Shown: piece after piece, positions 11,699-22,330 of the stretch | How the letters are laid out: the number at the start of each line of letters is the position of its first letter | Numbering within the stretch: the stretch's first letter is position 1 | Assembly (NCBI RefSeq): GCF_040183065.1 | Contig: NC_091124.1 | Location: 64,953,501 to 65,017,500 of the forward strand | Direction of reading: 5' to 3' | DNA length: 64,000 bases | Source of the DNA: Periplaneta americana | Lineage: Eukaryota; Arthropoda; Insecta; Blattodea; Blattidae | Made by a program: the position numbers and the translations under genes | Notes under the pieces: model-generated | What the model was told of the DNA's origin: nothing | Databases searched by the model: none | The model's input: only the letters and a program-made list of their open reading frames with translations

Positions 11699-11702
11699 TT
11701 AA

Positions 11703-12867
11703 CAGAATTATCTGTTTCTGTTGCAAGGATACTTAGGCTTTATTGGCCCATTGTGCATTCCAACTCGGGACATTCCCAACCTATACCAGCTGACTATGCT
11801 AAGGTTTGCAGAGTACTAAAATTGAGAGCAGAGAACCCTGCATGTCACTAAACCAGTCTCCTACCAGAATTATCACGCATAACTGAAAAGAAAACTACTG
11901 GAAAGAGGCGGAGGAGAAAGAGTAAAACTAGATTAATATATTTTCTTGATTATAATATATAAACTGATCTATAACATTAAGCTGATTATCTCCCACTATA
12001 AAATCACTAATTAGCTCTTTTATAAATTAATGTTTTTATTTAGTCAATCAAAAGGAACAGAATGAGGTATCCCGAGTGTCACTGTTATTGTATCATCTTG
12101 GGACAGATGATGATGATGACGACGATGATGATGATGATGTCACTAGGGGCAAACTAACACACAAATTTAGCAAAATAGTTGTTTGTATTCACCCAATTAA
12201 TAAAGATTTAGTAATTTAATATTTCACGAGCCTACAAGAATACACACAATATTATTTTAGGTTATGAAAAAACTGGGAAAGATACCTCTGTTAACCAAAT
12301 CACACCCTGGAGAACATTATGAAACAAGTTGCGGCCTTTCCCTATTAAAAAGAAAACAATGTTTGGAAGGTTAGCTTACAAAACAAATTATAATGATTAG
12401 TTTATCATGTCTTAGATTAACTTTCATAAAAGATCGTGTCCAACATCAGGAAAAGGGAGTATTACACTTGTGGACTTCTTCTTTAGTGTGTATCTGAGGT
12501 AGATTTTAAAATCTTGTGAGTTAAAGCATAACTCAATACTGTAATAAATTATATTCTTTTAGATGATGACATTCCTGTACGATTAATTTGCTAATTTATA
12601 TAAGTAAACAGAGTGAAACATTGTGACTGACATCATGTTACACATTGATCTATTTCGTGAACTCCAAATTCTGGTTGTATTGTAACTCTCTGCTCCAAAC
12701 TGCGAAATACTAAAGGATAGTAATTTTAACAGGGAATAGCAAGTGTAACAAAAATAGTATTTGGGCAAATGATGGAAAATTACTGGGTTCCAAAAAAATT
12801 TTGTTCAACAGCAAGTATAAAATGTGCTAAATTTAAAAGTCATAATGGATAACTGAGAAGCTATAAT
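11703..12867. other. No recognisable feature apart from a GAT-rich microsatellite
   Basis: A GATGATGAC-type run lies at 12,108-12,140. No gene is supported. Confidence 0.45.
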
Positions 12868-12945
12868 CTTATTAAGTTAAATACAATGGTCCATCTATGC
12901 TTATCTATATAGGAACAAAATAACTAAAAGTTATTTATACATACT

Positions 12946-13686
12946 TACTTACTTACTGGCTTTTAAGGAACCCGGAGGTTCATTGCCGCCCTCACATAAG
13001 GCCGCCATTGGCCCCTATCCTGAGCAAGATTAATCCAGTCTCTATCATCATATCCCACCTCCCTCAAATCCATTTTAATATTCTGGCCTTCCAACTAACA
13101 CTCTATATGCATTTCTGGATTCGCCCATATGTGCTACATGCCCTGCCCATCTCAAACGTCTGGATTTAATGTTCCTAATTATGTCAGGTGAAGGATACAA
13201 TGCGTGCAGCTCTGCGTTGTGTAACTTTCTCCCTTCTCCTGTAACTTCATCCCTTTTGGCCCCAAATATTTTCCTAAGAACCTTATTCTCAAAAACTCTC
13301 AATCTCTGTTCCTCTCTCAATGTGAGAGTCCAAGTTTCATAACCATACACAACAACCGGTAATATAACTGTTTTATAAATTCTAACTTTCAGATTTTTTG
13401 ACAGCAGACTAGATGATAAAAGCTTCTCAACCGAATAATAACAGGCATTTCCCATATTTATTCTGCGTTTAATTTCCTCCCGAGTGTCATTTATATTTGT
13501 TACTGTTGCTCCAAGATATTTGAATTTTTCCACCTCTTCGAAGTATAAATCTCTAACTTTTATAGTTCCATTTCGTACAATATTCTGATCACGAGACATA
13601 ATCATGTACTTAGACTTTTCGGGATTTACTTCCAACCCTATCTCTTTACTTGCTTCAAGTAGAATTTCCGCGTTTTCCTTAATCAT
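12946..13686 (-). pseudogene. LINE (non-LTR retrotransposon) RT C-terminal region, 5'-truncated
   Basis: An open frame of 203 codons (13,686-13,075) begins just after the RT catalytic box, with 'GLEVNPEKSKYMIMSRDQN' and 'FKYLGATVTN', and continues through 'YKTVILPVVVYG.ETWTL' and 'RRLRWAGHVA' to 'YRVLVGRPE'. A deletion then removes the part present in the copies at 39.7 and 45.7 kb ('GKRPLGRPRRRWEDN') and shifts the frame. The rest ('DLREVGYDDRDWI', 'AAMNLRVP') runs to a 3' tail of TAAG repeats at 12,946-12,958. The 5' end, endonuclease and catalytic box are absent. It lies head to head with the next entry. Confidence 0.85.
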
Positions 13687-14545
13687 TTAAACAAGGGGAT
13701 GGGCTGGCCCCAGTTTTATTTAAATTTAGCCTTGGAATATGTAATTAGACAAATGGAAATACAAACAGACTCAACGGTAGTATATAAATCAGTACAACTG
13801 ATAGCTTATGCTGATGATATTGGCATTTTGGGAAGGTCAAAAAAGGCGGTAGAAGAAGTTTTTACAGAATTAGATGGGAAGGCAGCAGAGATAGGATTAT
13901 ATATTAATACAAATAAGACGAAAACAGTTCTTCAAACTAAAAAATCAGTACAAATAAAGTTATCAAACTGAATAATATTGATATTGAAGTAGTAGAAAAC
14001 TTTAAATATTTGGGTTCCATAGTAAACAAGGAGAATGATGAATTAGTTGAGATAAAAGAAAGAATATTACGAGCTAACAAAGTCTATTTTTCGATGATCG
14101 ACTTGTTGAAATCCCAAACAATACATAGGAATAACAAAATACGATTGTATAAAACAATAATAAGACCAATATTGTGCTATGGTTGTGAGACATGCAAAGT
14201 AAGGCGGAGGAAAGATTGAACAGCTTCGAGAGAAGGATTTTAAGATGGATTTTTGGCCCAGTCCAAGATGAGAAAGGATGGAGAATAAGATATAATTCTG
14301 AGTTATATCAGTTATATAAAGATATGGAAGTATCCAGATTTATTAAATTTAGAAGATTACAGTGGGCAGGACATGTAGTGAGAATTGATGAGAAGTGGAT
14401 AGCAAGAAGGTCCTTCACCCAACAAATGCATGGGAAAAGAATAGTTGGAAAGCCCAGGAAAAGATGGGAGGATGAAGTCAGAAAGGATGCCGTGAATATT
14501 CTAGGGATAAGGGCATGGAAAACGAAGGCCAGAGATAGAGAATTA
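13687..14545 (+). pseudogene. LINE RT fragment of a second, related family
   Basis: This starts at the RT motif 'QGDGLAPV' with a frameshift a few codons later, then 'NLALEYVIRQM', the catalytic 'AYADD' (about 13,807), 'EIGLYINTNKTK', 'YKTIIRPILCYGCET' and 'RRLQWAGHVVR'. A second frameshift falls near 14,195. The fragment stops at 'KARDREL' where it joins the fold-back arm, so both ends are missing. It differs from the minus-strand neighbour throughout ('WIARR' against 'NAYRVL'), so the pair is not one twin-primed insertion of a single element. Confidence 0.8.
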
Positions 14546-14730
14546 AACATGCCAAATAATACATTAATGAAACTATTGAAATATAGGTGTACATGTAAAT
14601 AAGCAAGTGCAATGTGAACCATTATAAAACAAGGTGCATGTATGTGTCATATGTTAATACAAGTTTAGAAACACATTGATAAAAATAACAACATTATACA
14701 CTATTATATAAGTTAAAATGTTAAAAATTA

Positions 14731-15014
14731 AAATATACAAACTGTATTGTGCTAAGAACAGGTTGAAACAGAATGTGTGGGTCCCTAGGATACCCAATGT
14801 GGCAACTCGTAGGAATGTTATGCACAACTGCAAGGAAGTAAACGCAAGATGCATGCTTCTTGTGGCAACTATACGTCATATTTTTACACAAATTTAATAT
14901 GTGTTTACTTCCTTGAAGTTGTGCATACCTTCCTATGAGTTGCCACATTGGGTATCCTATGGACCCACACGTTCTGTTACAACCTGCTCTTAGAACAATA
15001 CAGTTTGTATTTTA
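14731..15014. repeat. Palindrome, arms about 113 bp
   Basis: The left arm (14,731-14,843) and right arm (14,903-15,014) are inverted copies, sharing for example 'acaaactgtattgt', 'gggtcc.taggatacccaatg' and 'caaggaagtaaac', with a 59-bp loop. It lies at the centre of the larger fold-back element. Confidence 0.8.
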
Positions 15015-15943
15015 TGCTTGACCATGCCGAAATGTAGTAATTATACACCTGGTAGCAGTCCTTTAATGCATGTCATTAAAGTACACCTATTCATTAAAGT
15101 TCAGGTTTTCGATTATTCTCAGATATGCAATTGAAAGACAACTAGCAAAATGTCACGCAGGCTGGAAATCCAATACTGTCCAAGAAGGTTATGTTCTGTT
15201 ACTATAATAATTAGCGTTAATTATAAATAATATTCAAATAAATTCAATTTGTCATCTCGTTTTTCAATGTCGAATTCAACTTCAAGGTTATATCAAGTTT
15301 AACGCTTATGTTACTCCCTAGATTATATCAAGGTCGTCGACATTCGTTGCCCGGAAAAAATCAATACTTTCGCGTCTGCGCACATCTCACAATTTATGAG
15401 ATTGCACAAGGTCAGTTTGCTCCCCAGTCACATAAGAATAACATGAATACTTATGAATAATTTCAAGTTAGAAATATGGTCGAGCATAAAAAGTCGTATG
15501 AAACTTTCCTATAATGGTAATTAAGATGCTCGTAGGAATATTATGAAACTCGCTTGCACTTGTTTCATAAACATCCTCGCGTCTTCATTACTATCATTAT
15601 AGGCTCGTTGCATAATGTACTATTTAATTTTTAACATTTTGACTTATATAATAGTTTATACATGTATAATGTTATTTTTATCAATGTGTTTTTAAACTTG
15701 TATTAACATATGACACATGCAAGTACCTTGTTTTATAATGGTTCACATTGCACTTGCTTATTTACATGTACACCTATATTTCAATAGTGTCATTAATGTA
15801 CTCATTTGGCATGTCGAATCTGAAGATGACTCAGTTCAGTCGAAAATGTTCATATCCTAATTTAAAAAAAATATGTACAAATGATGTTTAGTTATTTTGT
15901 TCATATATAGATAAGCATAAACTGACCCTCGTATTTGACTTAA

Positions 15944-16519
15944 TTGAATGTTAAGGTTACTTATATTTCATGAAAATTGGACTTCATCATGAAGGCAACC
16001 ATGTAAAATGTAAATGTACATTGATAACTATATGGAATGGGAATATATAGCTATAGAGGCAAATTTGGTTCGTATTTCTATTTATGCCGAATGACTGGCC
16101 TATGTATCAGGATTTAAAGCAATGAAATGTTTGAACTTTATTGTGTACAATTTTTTTTAACTTCAATTTTGTATAATTAGCCTGATTTACTATTTCTGAC
16201 CTAACAACATTTCAATAAATTGCAATGCTTAATATTTAAAAATAAGAAAGGAACATATTTTCCAAACCATTTTATTTTTTCTTGAAGTTTCTACACATTA
16301 AATACAATAAGGAATACACAACAATGAAATTAACTGTGCTAATGCAAGTCAACAGCAAAAAACCAAACAATCTGCAATAACCAAATACAAACATTTCAAC
16401 TTACTTGACTTCTTGAATGTTATTATTACTCAAGTTGCTTGCAACAGGAGTGAAGTTACTATGTGTATATTAATTTCTAACTGACATGACATTGAAAAGC
16501 AGGAGACAAGATATAAACA
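15944..16519. other. No recognisable feature
   Basis: AT-rich sequence between the fold-back element and the cloverleaf array. Nothing is supported. Confidence 0.45.
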
Positions 16520-16578
16520 CAATCGCCTGTCAACAGAGACAGGGGACTGAGAAGTCCAACAGCGCCAAGCTGTGATTG
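16520..16578 (-). repeat. Cloverleaf unit 1
   Basis: All 21 stem pairs are Watson-Crick. In plus-strand coordinates: outer stem 16,520-524/16,574-578, CCTGTC/GACAGG 16,526-531/538-543, GGACT/AGTCC 544-548/553-557 (loop GAGA), ACAGC/GCTGT 559-563/569-573. Confidence 0.8.
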
Positions 16579-16593
16579 GATGAAACACTAAAA

Positions 16594-16658
16594 CAATCGC
16601 CTGTCAATGGTAACAGGGGACTGACGTGGCAGTCCAACAGCAGCTGGTGCTGTGATTG
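16594..16658 (-). repeat. Cloverleaf unit 2
   Basis: Same four stems. The CCTGTC helix has plus-strand C16,605 opposite A16,612, which is G-U on the minus strand. The second and third hairpins can each gain a sixth pair. Confidence 0.8.
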
Positions 16659-16676
16659 GTCACTTGTGGAGAAAAA

Positions 16677-16736
16677 CAATCGCCTGCCTTCGAGACAGGG
16701 GACTAAAGGCAGTCCAACAGCTCTGTGCTGTGATAG
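16677..16736 (-). repeat. Cloverleaf unit 3
   Basis: Most diverged unit. C16,687 opposite A16,695 is G-U on the minus strand. The outer stem has one true mismatch (A16,678 opposite A16,735). Confidence 0.75.
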
Positions 16737-16739
16737 ATA

Positions 16740-16798
16740 CAATCGCCTGTCAGAGGACAGGGGACTGACTACAGTCCAACAGCAACATGCTGTGATTG
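16740..16798 (-). repeat. Cloverleaf unit 4
   Basis: All core stems are Watson-Crick. The GGACT and ACAGC helices each extend to six pairs. It follows unit 3 by only 3 nt. Confidence 0.8.
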
Positions 16799-16833
16799 GT
16801 TGAGATGTGTGAGCAAGTGAGAAATACAAAATA

Positions 16834-16893
16834 CAATCGCCTGTCAGGAGGACAGGGGACCGAGAGTCCAACAGCTGCCTTTAGCTGTGATTG
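16834..16893 (-). repeat. Cloverleaf unit 5
   Basis: The GGACT helix has C16,861 opposite A16,865 (G-U on the minus strand). The ACAGC helix extends to ACAGCT/AGCTGT. It is first in the transcript if transcribed from the minus strand. A degenerate hairpin with the same GGACT/AGTCC stem follows at 16,908-16,927. Confidence 0.8.
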
Positions 16894-16927
16894 TTGGTAC
16901 TACCTTGGGACTTGGCCTGTTCAGTCC

Positions 16928-19900
16928 AGACTGTCGCTGGCTGGTTGGTTGGTCATTGCCACCACCTCATAAGACTACCTGTCACTCATGCTACCCCAAA
17001 CAACCTCTGATTCAGTCAGCTTAGTTAAGATCAGATTTTATTTTTTCAATGACTGAAGCTTGTTAGAATTAATACGACCCTACACCAAATGCTGTAAAAA
17101 GAATTCCCTAGCACATAAACTAAGTGTAGCTTGAAAATAGCTGACAAAATCAAGGGTCTTTAAGAGGGAATAGGATGCCACTGTAATATAATGAAGTACA
17201 GTTTTCGCTCAAAAAACATTTCAGTATTATCCTTATGCCTGAGCCAAATACTTAAACCTTGTATAATGATGTACGCTACCACTTTTCTTGTGTTACAGTA
17301 AAATAAAACTGTGTTGAATTTGTTTGTACAGTGTCCTTTTCCCTTAGACATTACTTGTAAGATCCCAACATGCAATCCTACATGAGCAACACAATGAGCA
17401 TTTAACAAACACAACACAGAAAGCCATGGCTGTCTTGTCTCCTATATTTTAACTGTAAATTCTGTCTCAGAATACGTATTACAACACACACTGCATTACT
17501 CGATTTTACAAACTTGATGTAAAATTGGACGCAAGTCACAATGCCAAATGAAGAAACATACCGGTATTTTCTGAGGTTGCTTTATTTCAATAGAGATAAC
17601 ATGAAAATCAATAGATTGTTGCCTCCACTTGCATTAAAGCATGGGAATGAGTTAAATACAACATTTCAATTGTTTTGATATTGAAAGTATGGATATTCTT
17701 ACTGTTTATCCACTCAAGGCTGCATGTTAGTCATTTACAAATATTAGTTTAGGGCTCATAGAGAAGTGTCACATTGGGATCTTATAAACAAATCCTCATG
17801 CTTTCTTGCCATGTGAGCACAAAAATGGTGCTTACCTCTGTCAGGAGTGAATTAGTAGTAATAAATAATTATTTTAAAATCTTATGCCTTGCTTCACCAA
17901 CCTTTCTTATACTATCAAATCTACTGGAAGCAGAAGTACAGGCCAAATCTTTAACCCTATAACTGCCAGCTGAATTTTTTTTACTACAACTAAATAGATT
18001 TAAGAAAGAATAACTGAAATGCCTACTTGTCTGTAAGTAATATTAACTCACGTATTTCACAATCTTCGAAACATACTCTTGACGACTGTGGATAGTATAA
18101 GAAAGCATCTGCAAAATGAAGTAACTTTTTACTCTTAAACTTCAGACCTATTACTGAAGGTATGTAACTGTGCATTACTGAGAGATGTAGTTGTTAATTC
18201 CAAGATAAATTTTTACTTCAAAATCATTGCTGGAAGATGAAACTGCTGTTTCCTTTATAATTATAAAAATCAATAATGAAATTTTAATCCTCTGAATAAA
18301 CTTTTAAAAAACGTTAATTAAGTTAAATTTTCAGTCTGCTATTGTGCTAAAAGTCATCCCAGAATTTCAAACGTCAGTTAAAAAAAATCAAATATTCACC
18401 AACCACTTCCCACCATTTAATTTTCTTCATTATGTGATTTCACTGTCCATGCAGTACTTCCAGAATTAATTAAGAGACAATCTAGACTGAATATTCTACT
18501 ACTAATAATAACAGTAATTAAAAAAAAACAACAGAAAAAAGAACAAGAAAATCAATACAACCTGAGAAACCACAGGAACTGAAGAATCTTCAACGAGCAA
18601 TTATATCCTGCAGAAGTAAAAATAAAGTATTATTGTAAACTGAAAATCCCACGAAACAAAGATGAGAAAAAAAAATAGTGGTAATTAATAAAAAAAAATA
18701 TATATATACTTTTCCTAGTTGTGGCTAATGTATTTTCATATAATAATTATGAACATAAATGAGTGAAATGTAGTAAGGAAAGCAAATTATTCTGCATGCA
18801 ACAGTTGGTAACTGAATATACAAATGATTCTGTATGACGTTTTAATTTACCAATCTCTGATCAGGAAATCCTATTCCAATGAAATGCAGCTGTTTCAAAG
18901 CCTATTTTTTTTTCATTTTTTAAAAAATGTGTAGTAATTAAAATAACAGAAAATGAATGAATTACTAGTCAAACAAAATGACGCCACAATTATGTATATA
19001 TAAATACTAAACAATTTCAGTCTTTCACGACAGGACTACTTCATCAATAAGTATTTCTTAAGCACACACATATACAAAGTGGACAGGTTGAAATATACTG
19101 TAATCTGGTGATGGAAAGTATGTCCTAGATTTTCAAAACTCTGTCTATTTACATGCATTTCTCAAGTAAGACTATTAATTTGAAATGCATGTCATATTCT
19201 CGTACCCCTTAGAGAATGTTAAATTGACTATAATGTGTTAGTTATGCTATGACTTACAAGAAATATGAATGTATAATTGTATATGTTGACAATAAAAGAT
19301 TGCTAATATGATGTATGAATGACTTGTAACTCCTCATAAGATTAGAATAAAAAAATAATTAAATTTTATACGGCAGAAACTGTGGGTCTGGCAGTCGTAG
19401 GGTCATTGGCAATGAACAATAAAGACAATTCAAATGTAGGAATGAGTGGCATGTGAAACATGACATGAAGACTGTCTTAGGTGACACAGCTTTAAGAACC
19501 AACCAACTGTACATAGAACTCTGCAACACTATTGTAGCCTAATGTATTTTTTTAACACCTGTACCTAAGTTCATGAACCACATCAAGATACAACACATCA
19601 CAAGAATATGCCAGCATTCAGTGAAACTAAGAGTAAACAAGATAAACACATGATATTGCACATTAGTTGTAAGTTTCATAGGTGTGTTAGGTCGAAGTGT
19701 TGCTAATAAAACTTACCTCATTAAATCATTTAATTACTAAGCATCATACACACAAATTTCAATAATTAAATTACTATTACTCTTATTGGTTAAAACGTAC
19801 ACTTCAATTCATGTACATACTAATCTCCTCACTTTTATTGCAAATTTATGTAGGTAAACAGTAAAATAACATTATAATTTAGCACTTCAATTTCCTTCCG

Positions 19901-20580
19901 TAATATTTATAGTTAGTTACTTGATAGGCAATATAAACTCATTAACATCTCTTAAAATTATTTATAGATGGCATTGAAATTGACACTGGCGGGGTACTGC
20001 ACTGTTAGAAAATACATATACAGCAAGGGATCCATGATGGAAATACAAAGTGAAGGATTTTGTGGCTAGAATTTAGAGACTGCCTGGAATGTAATTTATG
20101 AATGTGAATAATTAAATCTCAGAAAATATGAATTGTTTGCAGTCAAGTTTGAAGTAGAAGATACCACCAAAAGATAGTGAGAGTAAAGTCCTTAAACTGA
20201 TAATGATTTCAGGAAAGTCTAACTCTGATCATCCTGGAGAGCAAACACAATGGGCTGTCCACTGGGCTGATGTGCTCTATTATATTAAAGTTTAACTGTC
20301 AAAATATGCAAACAGTTCAAAATATTCCATATTTGCGAAAGATGAAGAGCATATATGTTTTTGTTCTGTAGAAGTCCACTTATTATTTGCCTGTTTCTGT
20401 ATATAACAGTTCGTTCATGGCAATGTTATATTTTAAATATATTGAAAATTATAGCAGTATTGTGAATGCATTTGTAAGAAGCTATCCCTGAAACGACCAC
20501 GTGCTAAAAATTTTACTTATTAAACATGTTTGTATTCTGTTCTGTAACTTTTTTGTTAAATTTTAACGGCTTGAATACTT
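16928..20580. other. No recognisable gene; possible extended 3' UTR or intergenic DNA
   Basis: AT-rich, no mobile element recognised, no exon-like segment on either strand. If the minus-strand gene ending at 33.2 kb has a long 3' UTR that includes the cloverleaf array, this stretch would be part of it. Nothing in the sequence proves that. Confidence 0.35.
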
Positions 20581-20642
20581 TGTGACCTGGTAGAGTGTAA
20601 GAGAAGGCCCTATGGCCTTAACTCTGCCAGTATAAATAAAGA

Positions 20643-20674
<32 letters not shown>

Positions 20675-20675
20675 G
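20581..20675 (+). repeat. Interspersed repeat 3' end with (ATT)n tail
   Basis: The block 'gtaagagaaggccctatggc' followed by 'cttaactctgccagtataaa' runs into an ATT microsatellite. It resembles the 3' terminus of an insect retrotransposon family with an (ATT)n tail that I recall from other insect sequence. Only about 60 bp of non-microsatellite sequence is present, so this is a severely truncated insertion. Confidence 0.5.
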
Positions 20676-20803
20676 TAGATATTTGTTGGTTAATACAGAT
20701 TATTACTGGTGCGAAGTTTTTTTGATAATCTGCACCATGTCTTAGATGTAAAGGCATAAAAAACATAATATTTTTTTCGCCTAGAACATAGTGAAATACC
20801 CAA

Positions 20804-20851
<48 letters not shown>
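20804..20851. repeat. (ATT)n microsatellite
   Basis: About 16 ATT units. The open frames across it (poly-Ile, poly-Tyr) are artefacts of the repeat. Confidence 0.95.
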
Positions 20852-20853
<2 letters not shown>

Positions 20854-20943
20854 ACTGTGACTTTGCATCTCGCTTTAATAAACACCAATTTCAAAATTTT
20901 GATGCAACTGTGCAATGAAGGACTTTTTTTTGGAACTGTCTTC

Positions 20944-20946
<3 letters not shown>

Positions 20947-20977
<31 letters not shown>
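20947..20977 (+). repeat. Poly(A) tract, 31 bases
   Basis: Uninterrupted A run, possibly the tail of a retroposed sequence ending at about 20,946. No source transcript is recognised. Confidence 0.8.
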
Positions 20978-20978
<1 letters not shown>

Positions 20979-21138
20979 ATAAATCTATCTCTAAAGATAA
21001 CCTCTTCTAGCACTTCTCTTTGATCAATGTGTCATAGCTCTTGTTTTTTGCTGGACCAGCATGAGTTTATGATATGAATATTTAAAGAGTTCCAAGAAAC
21101 TGAGGTTAAAATAGCTGACATAAATATGTTGTTGTTTT

Positions 21139-21460
21139 CTAATGCCAGGCATTTGACAATAAAGTCATTTGACCTCTTGCACTCCAATATTTTTCAAAGA
21201 TATTGTCATGGTCAGCCACTGAAGCACAGATTTTGAGGTGTTCCGAATCCATTTCTTGGTTTGAGTTACACAATGGGCAGTTAGGGGACTGATATATTAC
21301 AATTCTATGCAGGTGTTTGGCCAAACAGTTATGGCCTGTTGCCAATCTAAATGAAACTACAGACGATTTGCATGGTAAATCGGGAATTAACTGTAGATTA
21401 TGATGTGGAGAGTTCCATTTTTCCCTTGACATTGACCTAATTGACATAAATATATGAACA
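21139..21460 (-). pseudogene. Non-LTR retrotransposon C-terminal fragment (CCHC-like finger)
   Basis: The minus-strand frame (21,447-21,139) contains 'VVSFRLATGHNCLAKHLHRI', 'SPNCPLCNSNQEMDSEHL' and 'KICAS'. This is the C-P-x-C ... H-x(3-4)-C arrangement found downstream of RT (and RNase H where present) in Jockey/I-type non-LTR elements. There is no RT or endonuclease nearby, and it begins and ends without element termini. It belongs to a different family from the LINE copies at 13, 36, 39 and 45 kb. Confidence 0.7.
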
Positions 21461-22139
21461 TTCCTTCTGCCATAGCAGACTGCCTAAATGACAATGAATA
21501 CTATATAAATTTAAATTTCTTGATACACAGTTGTAACAAAGATTCAATTCGGTAATACATAATATTATGAGAAAAATTATAATAGGACTATATAATTTGG
21601 TCTTCAATTAATATTGTATAAATGGTTATTTAATATTTATATAGAATCTTTCAAAGCAAGAAGGGCTACATCTAAACAAATTTTCTTTGGGATGGCGAAA
21701 TTTTTACTGAAATGTAAAAACTGTCTTGGAATGGTGCCGTGGCTTCCAATAATCAACCCAATGACATTTCAAAATTTCCAAATGATTAGCTACCAAATGT
21801 GTTTGAAATTTTAATAAATGCAAACTTTAAAAAAAAATAAACACAGTGATTTGATTTTACTGTACATTCTTCAAAATACACTACTTTAGTAGTAGGAAGT
21901 TCATACATCATGGAATATTTTTGTATATCTAACAAAGAAGGGTGGGGAGATCAATTATTAAAACAGTGAGATTTACTCAGTCCTCCCCAAGACAAAAGTT
22001 TTCCATGCACCTACTTCATGCATTATTCATGATAATCATGTTAACATGGTGGATTTACTCTGAAATCAGAATTAAATTTATTCTAAATAATTAATTTAGG
22101 TACTTAAGATGAAATGACTGGTAGGTGAATTATCTGTAA
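21461..22139. other. No recognisable feature
   Basis: AT-rich spacer between the retrotransposon fragment and the DUF7869-type relic. Confidence 0.45.
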
Positions 22140-22330
22140 AACTTAAGCATGGCATGGAGTTCACTGGCCATGGAGCATATGTTCCTGGTCAGCAACAAGA
22201 TTTCATGGTTTAACTTGTAGCATTGAAGTGGCTTCTAACAAAATAGTACTTATTTTCGAGTGTTCGAATTCTAGGTCTTACTAAGATTCATAACTTGGTT
22301 AATACATTTCGAGAAATGGTAAGTGTTCAC

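Larger units (their letters stand above)
12868..15943. mobile_element. Fold-back DNA element with long terminal inverted repeats and LINE cargo
   Basis: The left end (12,868-12,945; '...tatgcttatctatatagga...') is inverted at the right end (about 15,870-15,943; '...tatgcttatctatatatga...' on the minus strand). The repeat resumes inside: 14,545-14,730 is the inverse of 15,620-15,815 ('ggtgtacatgtaaataagca' and neighbours). In the left arm about 1.6 kb of LINE sequence (12,946-14,545) replaces about 60 bp present in the right arm. A second, inner palindrome occupies 14,731-15,014. No transposase of its own is seen. Confidence 0.65.
16520..16893 (-). ncRNA. Tandem array of five cloverleaf-forming units (candidate structured RNA)
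   Basis: Five units start at 16,520, 16,594, 16,677, 16,740 and 16,834. Each is 59-65 nt and they are separated by 3-35 nt of unrelated spacer. On the minus strand each unit reads CAATC - [ACAGC loop GCTGT] - T - [GGACT loop AGTCC] - [CCTGTC loop GACAGG] - C - GATTG. This is a four-way junction with an outer stem and three hairpins. Stems are almost invariant, while the hairpin loops vary in length (about 3-8 nt) and sequence. Of about 105 stem pairs, 101 are Watson-Crick, three are G-U on the minus strand (C-A on the plus strand) and one is a mismatch (unit 3 outer stem). The wobble pattern is why I assign minus-strand transcription. I know no named RNA family with this layout. It could also be a satellite selected for cruciform DNA. 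Confidence 0.75.

Noticed and set aside
12946-14545. A single twin-primed LINE insertion
   Set aside because: The two head-to-head fragments cover overlapping RT regions and differ in sequence throughout, so they come from two families.
15024-15140. Short open frame 'MPKCSNYTPGSSP' as a THAP or zinc-finger start
   Set aside because: No further Cys/His spacing consistent with THAP; ends quickly; lies inside a fold-back element.
15822-15850. Hammerhead-ribozyme-like core (CTGAAGA ... GACT/AGTC ... GAAA)
   Set aside because: The core boxes and stem II are present, but stem I does not pair and no convincing stem III with an NUH cleavage site could be drawn.
16530-16871. 113-codon minus-strand open frame with repeated 'TGDC' phrases
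   Set aside because: It is a shadow of the cloverleaf array; sequence conservation follows the stems and not the codons, and unit spacings are not multiples of three.
20671-20982. Poly-Ile, poly-Tyr and poly-Lys open frames
   Set aside because: Direct translation of ATT and A microsatellites.
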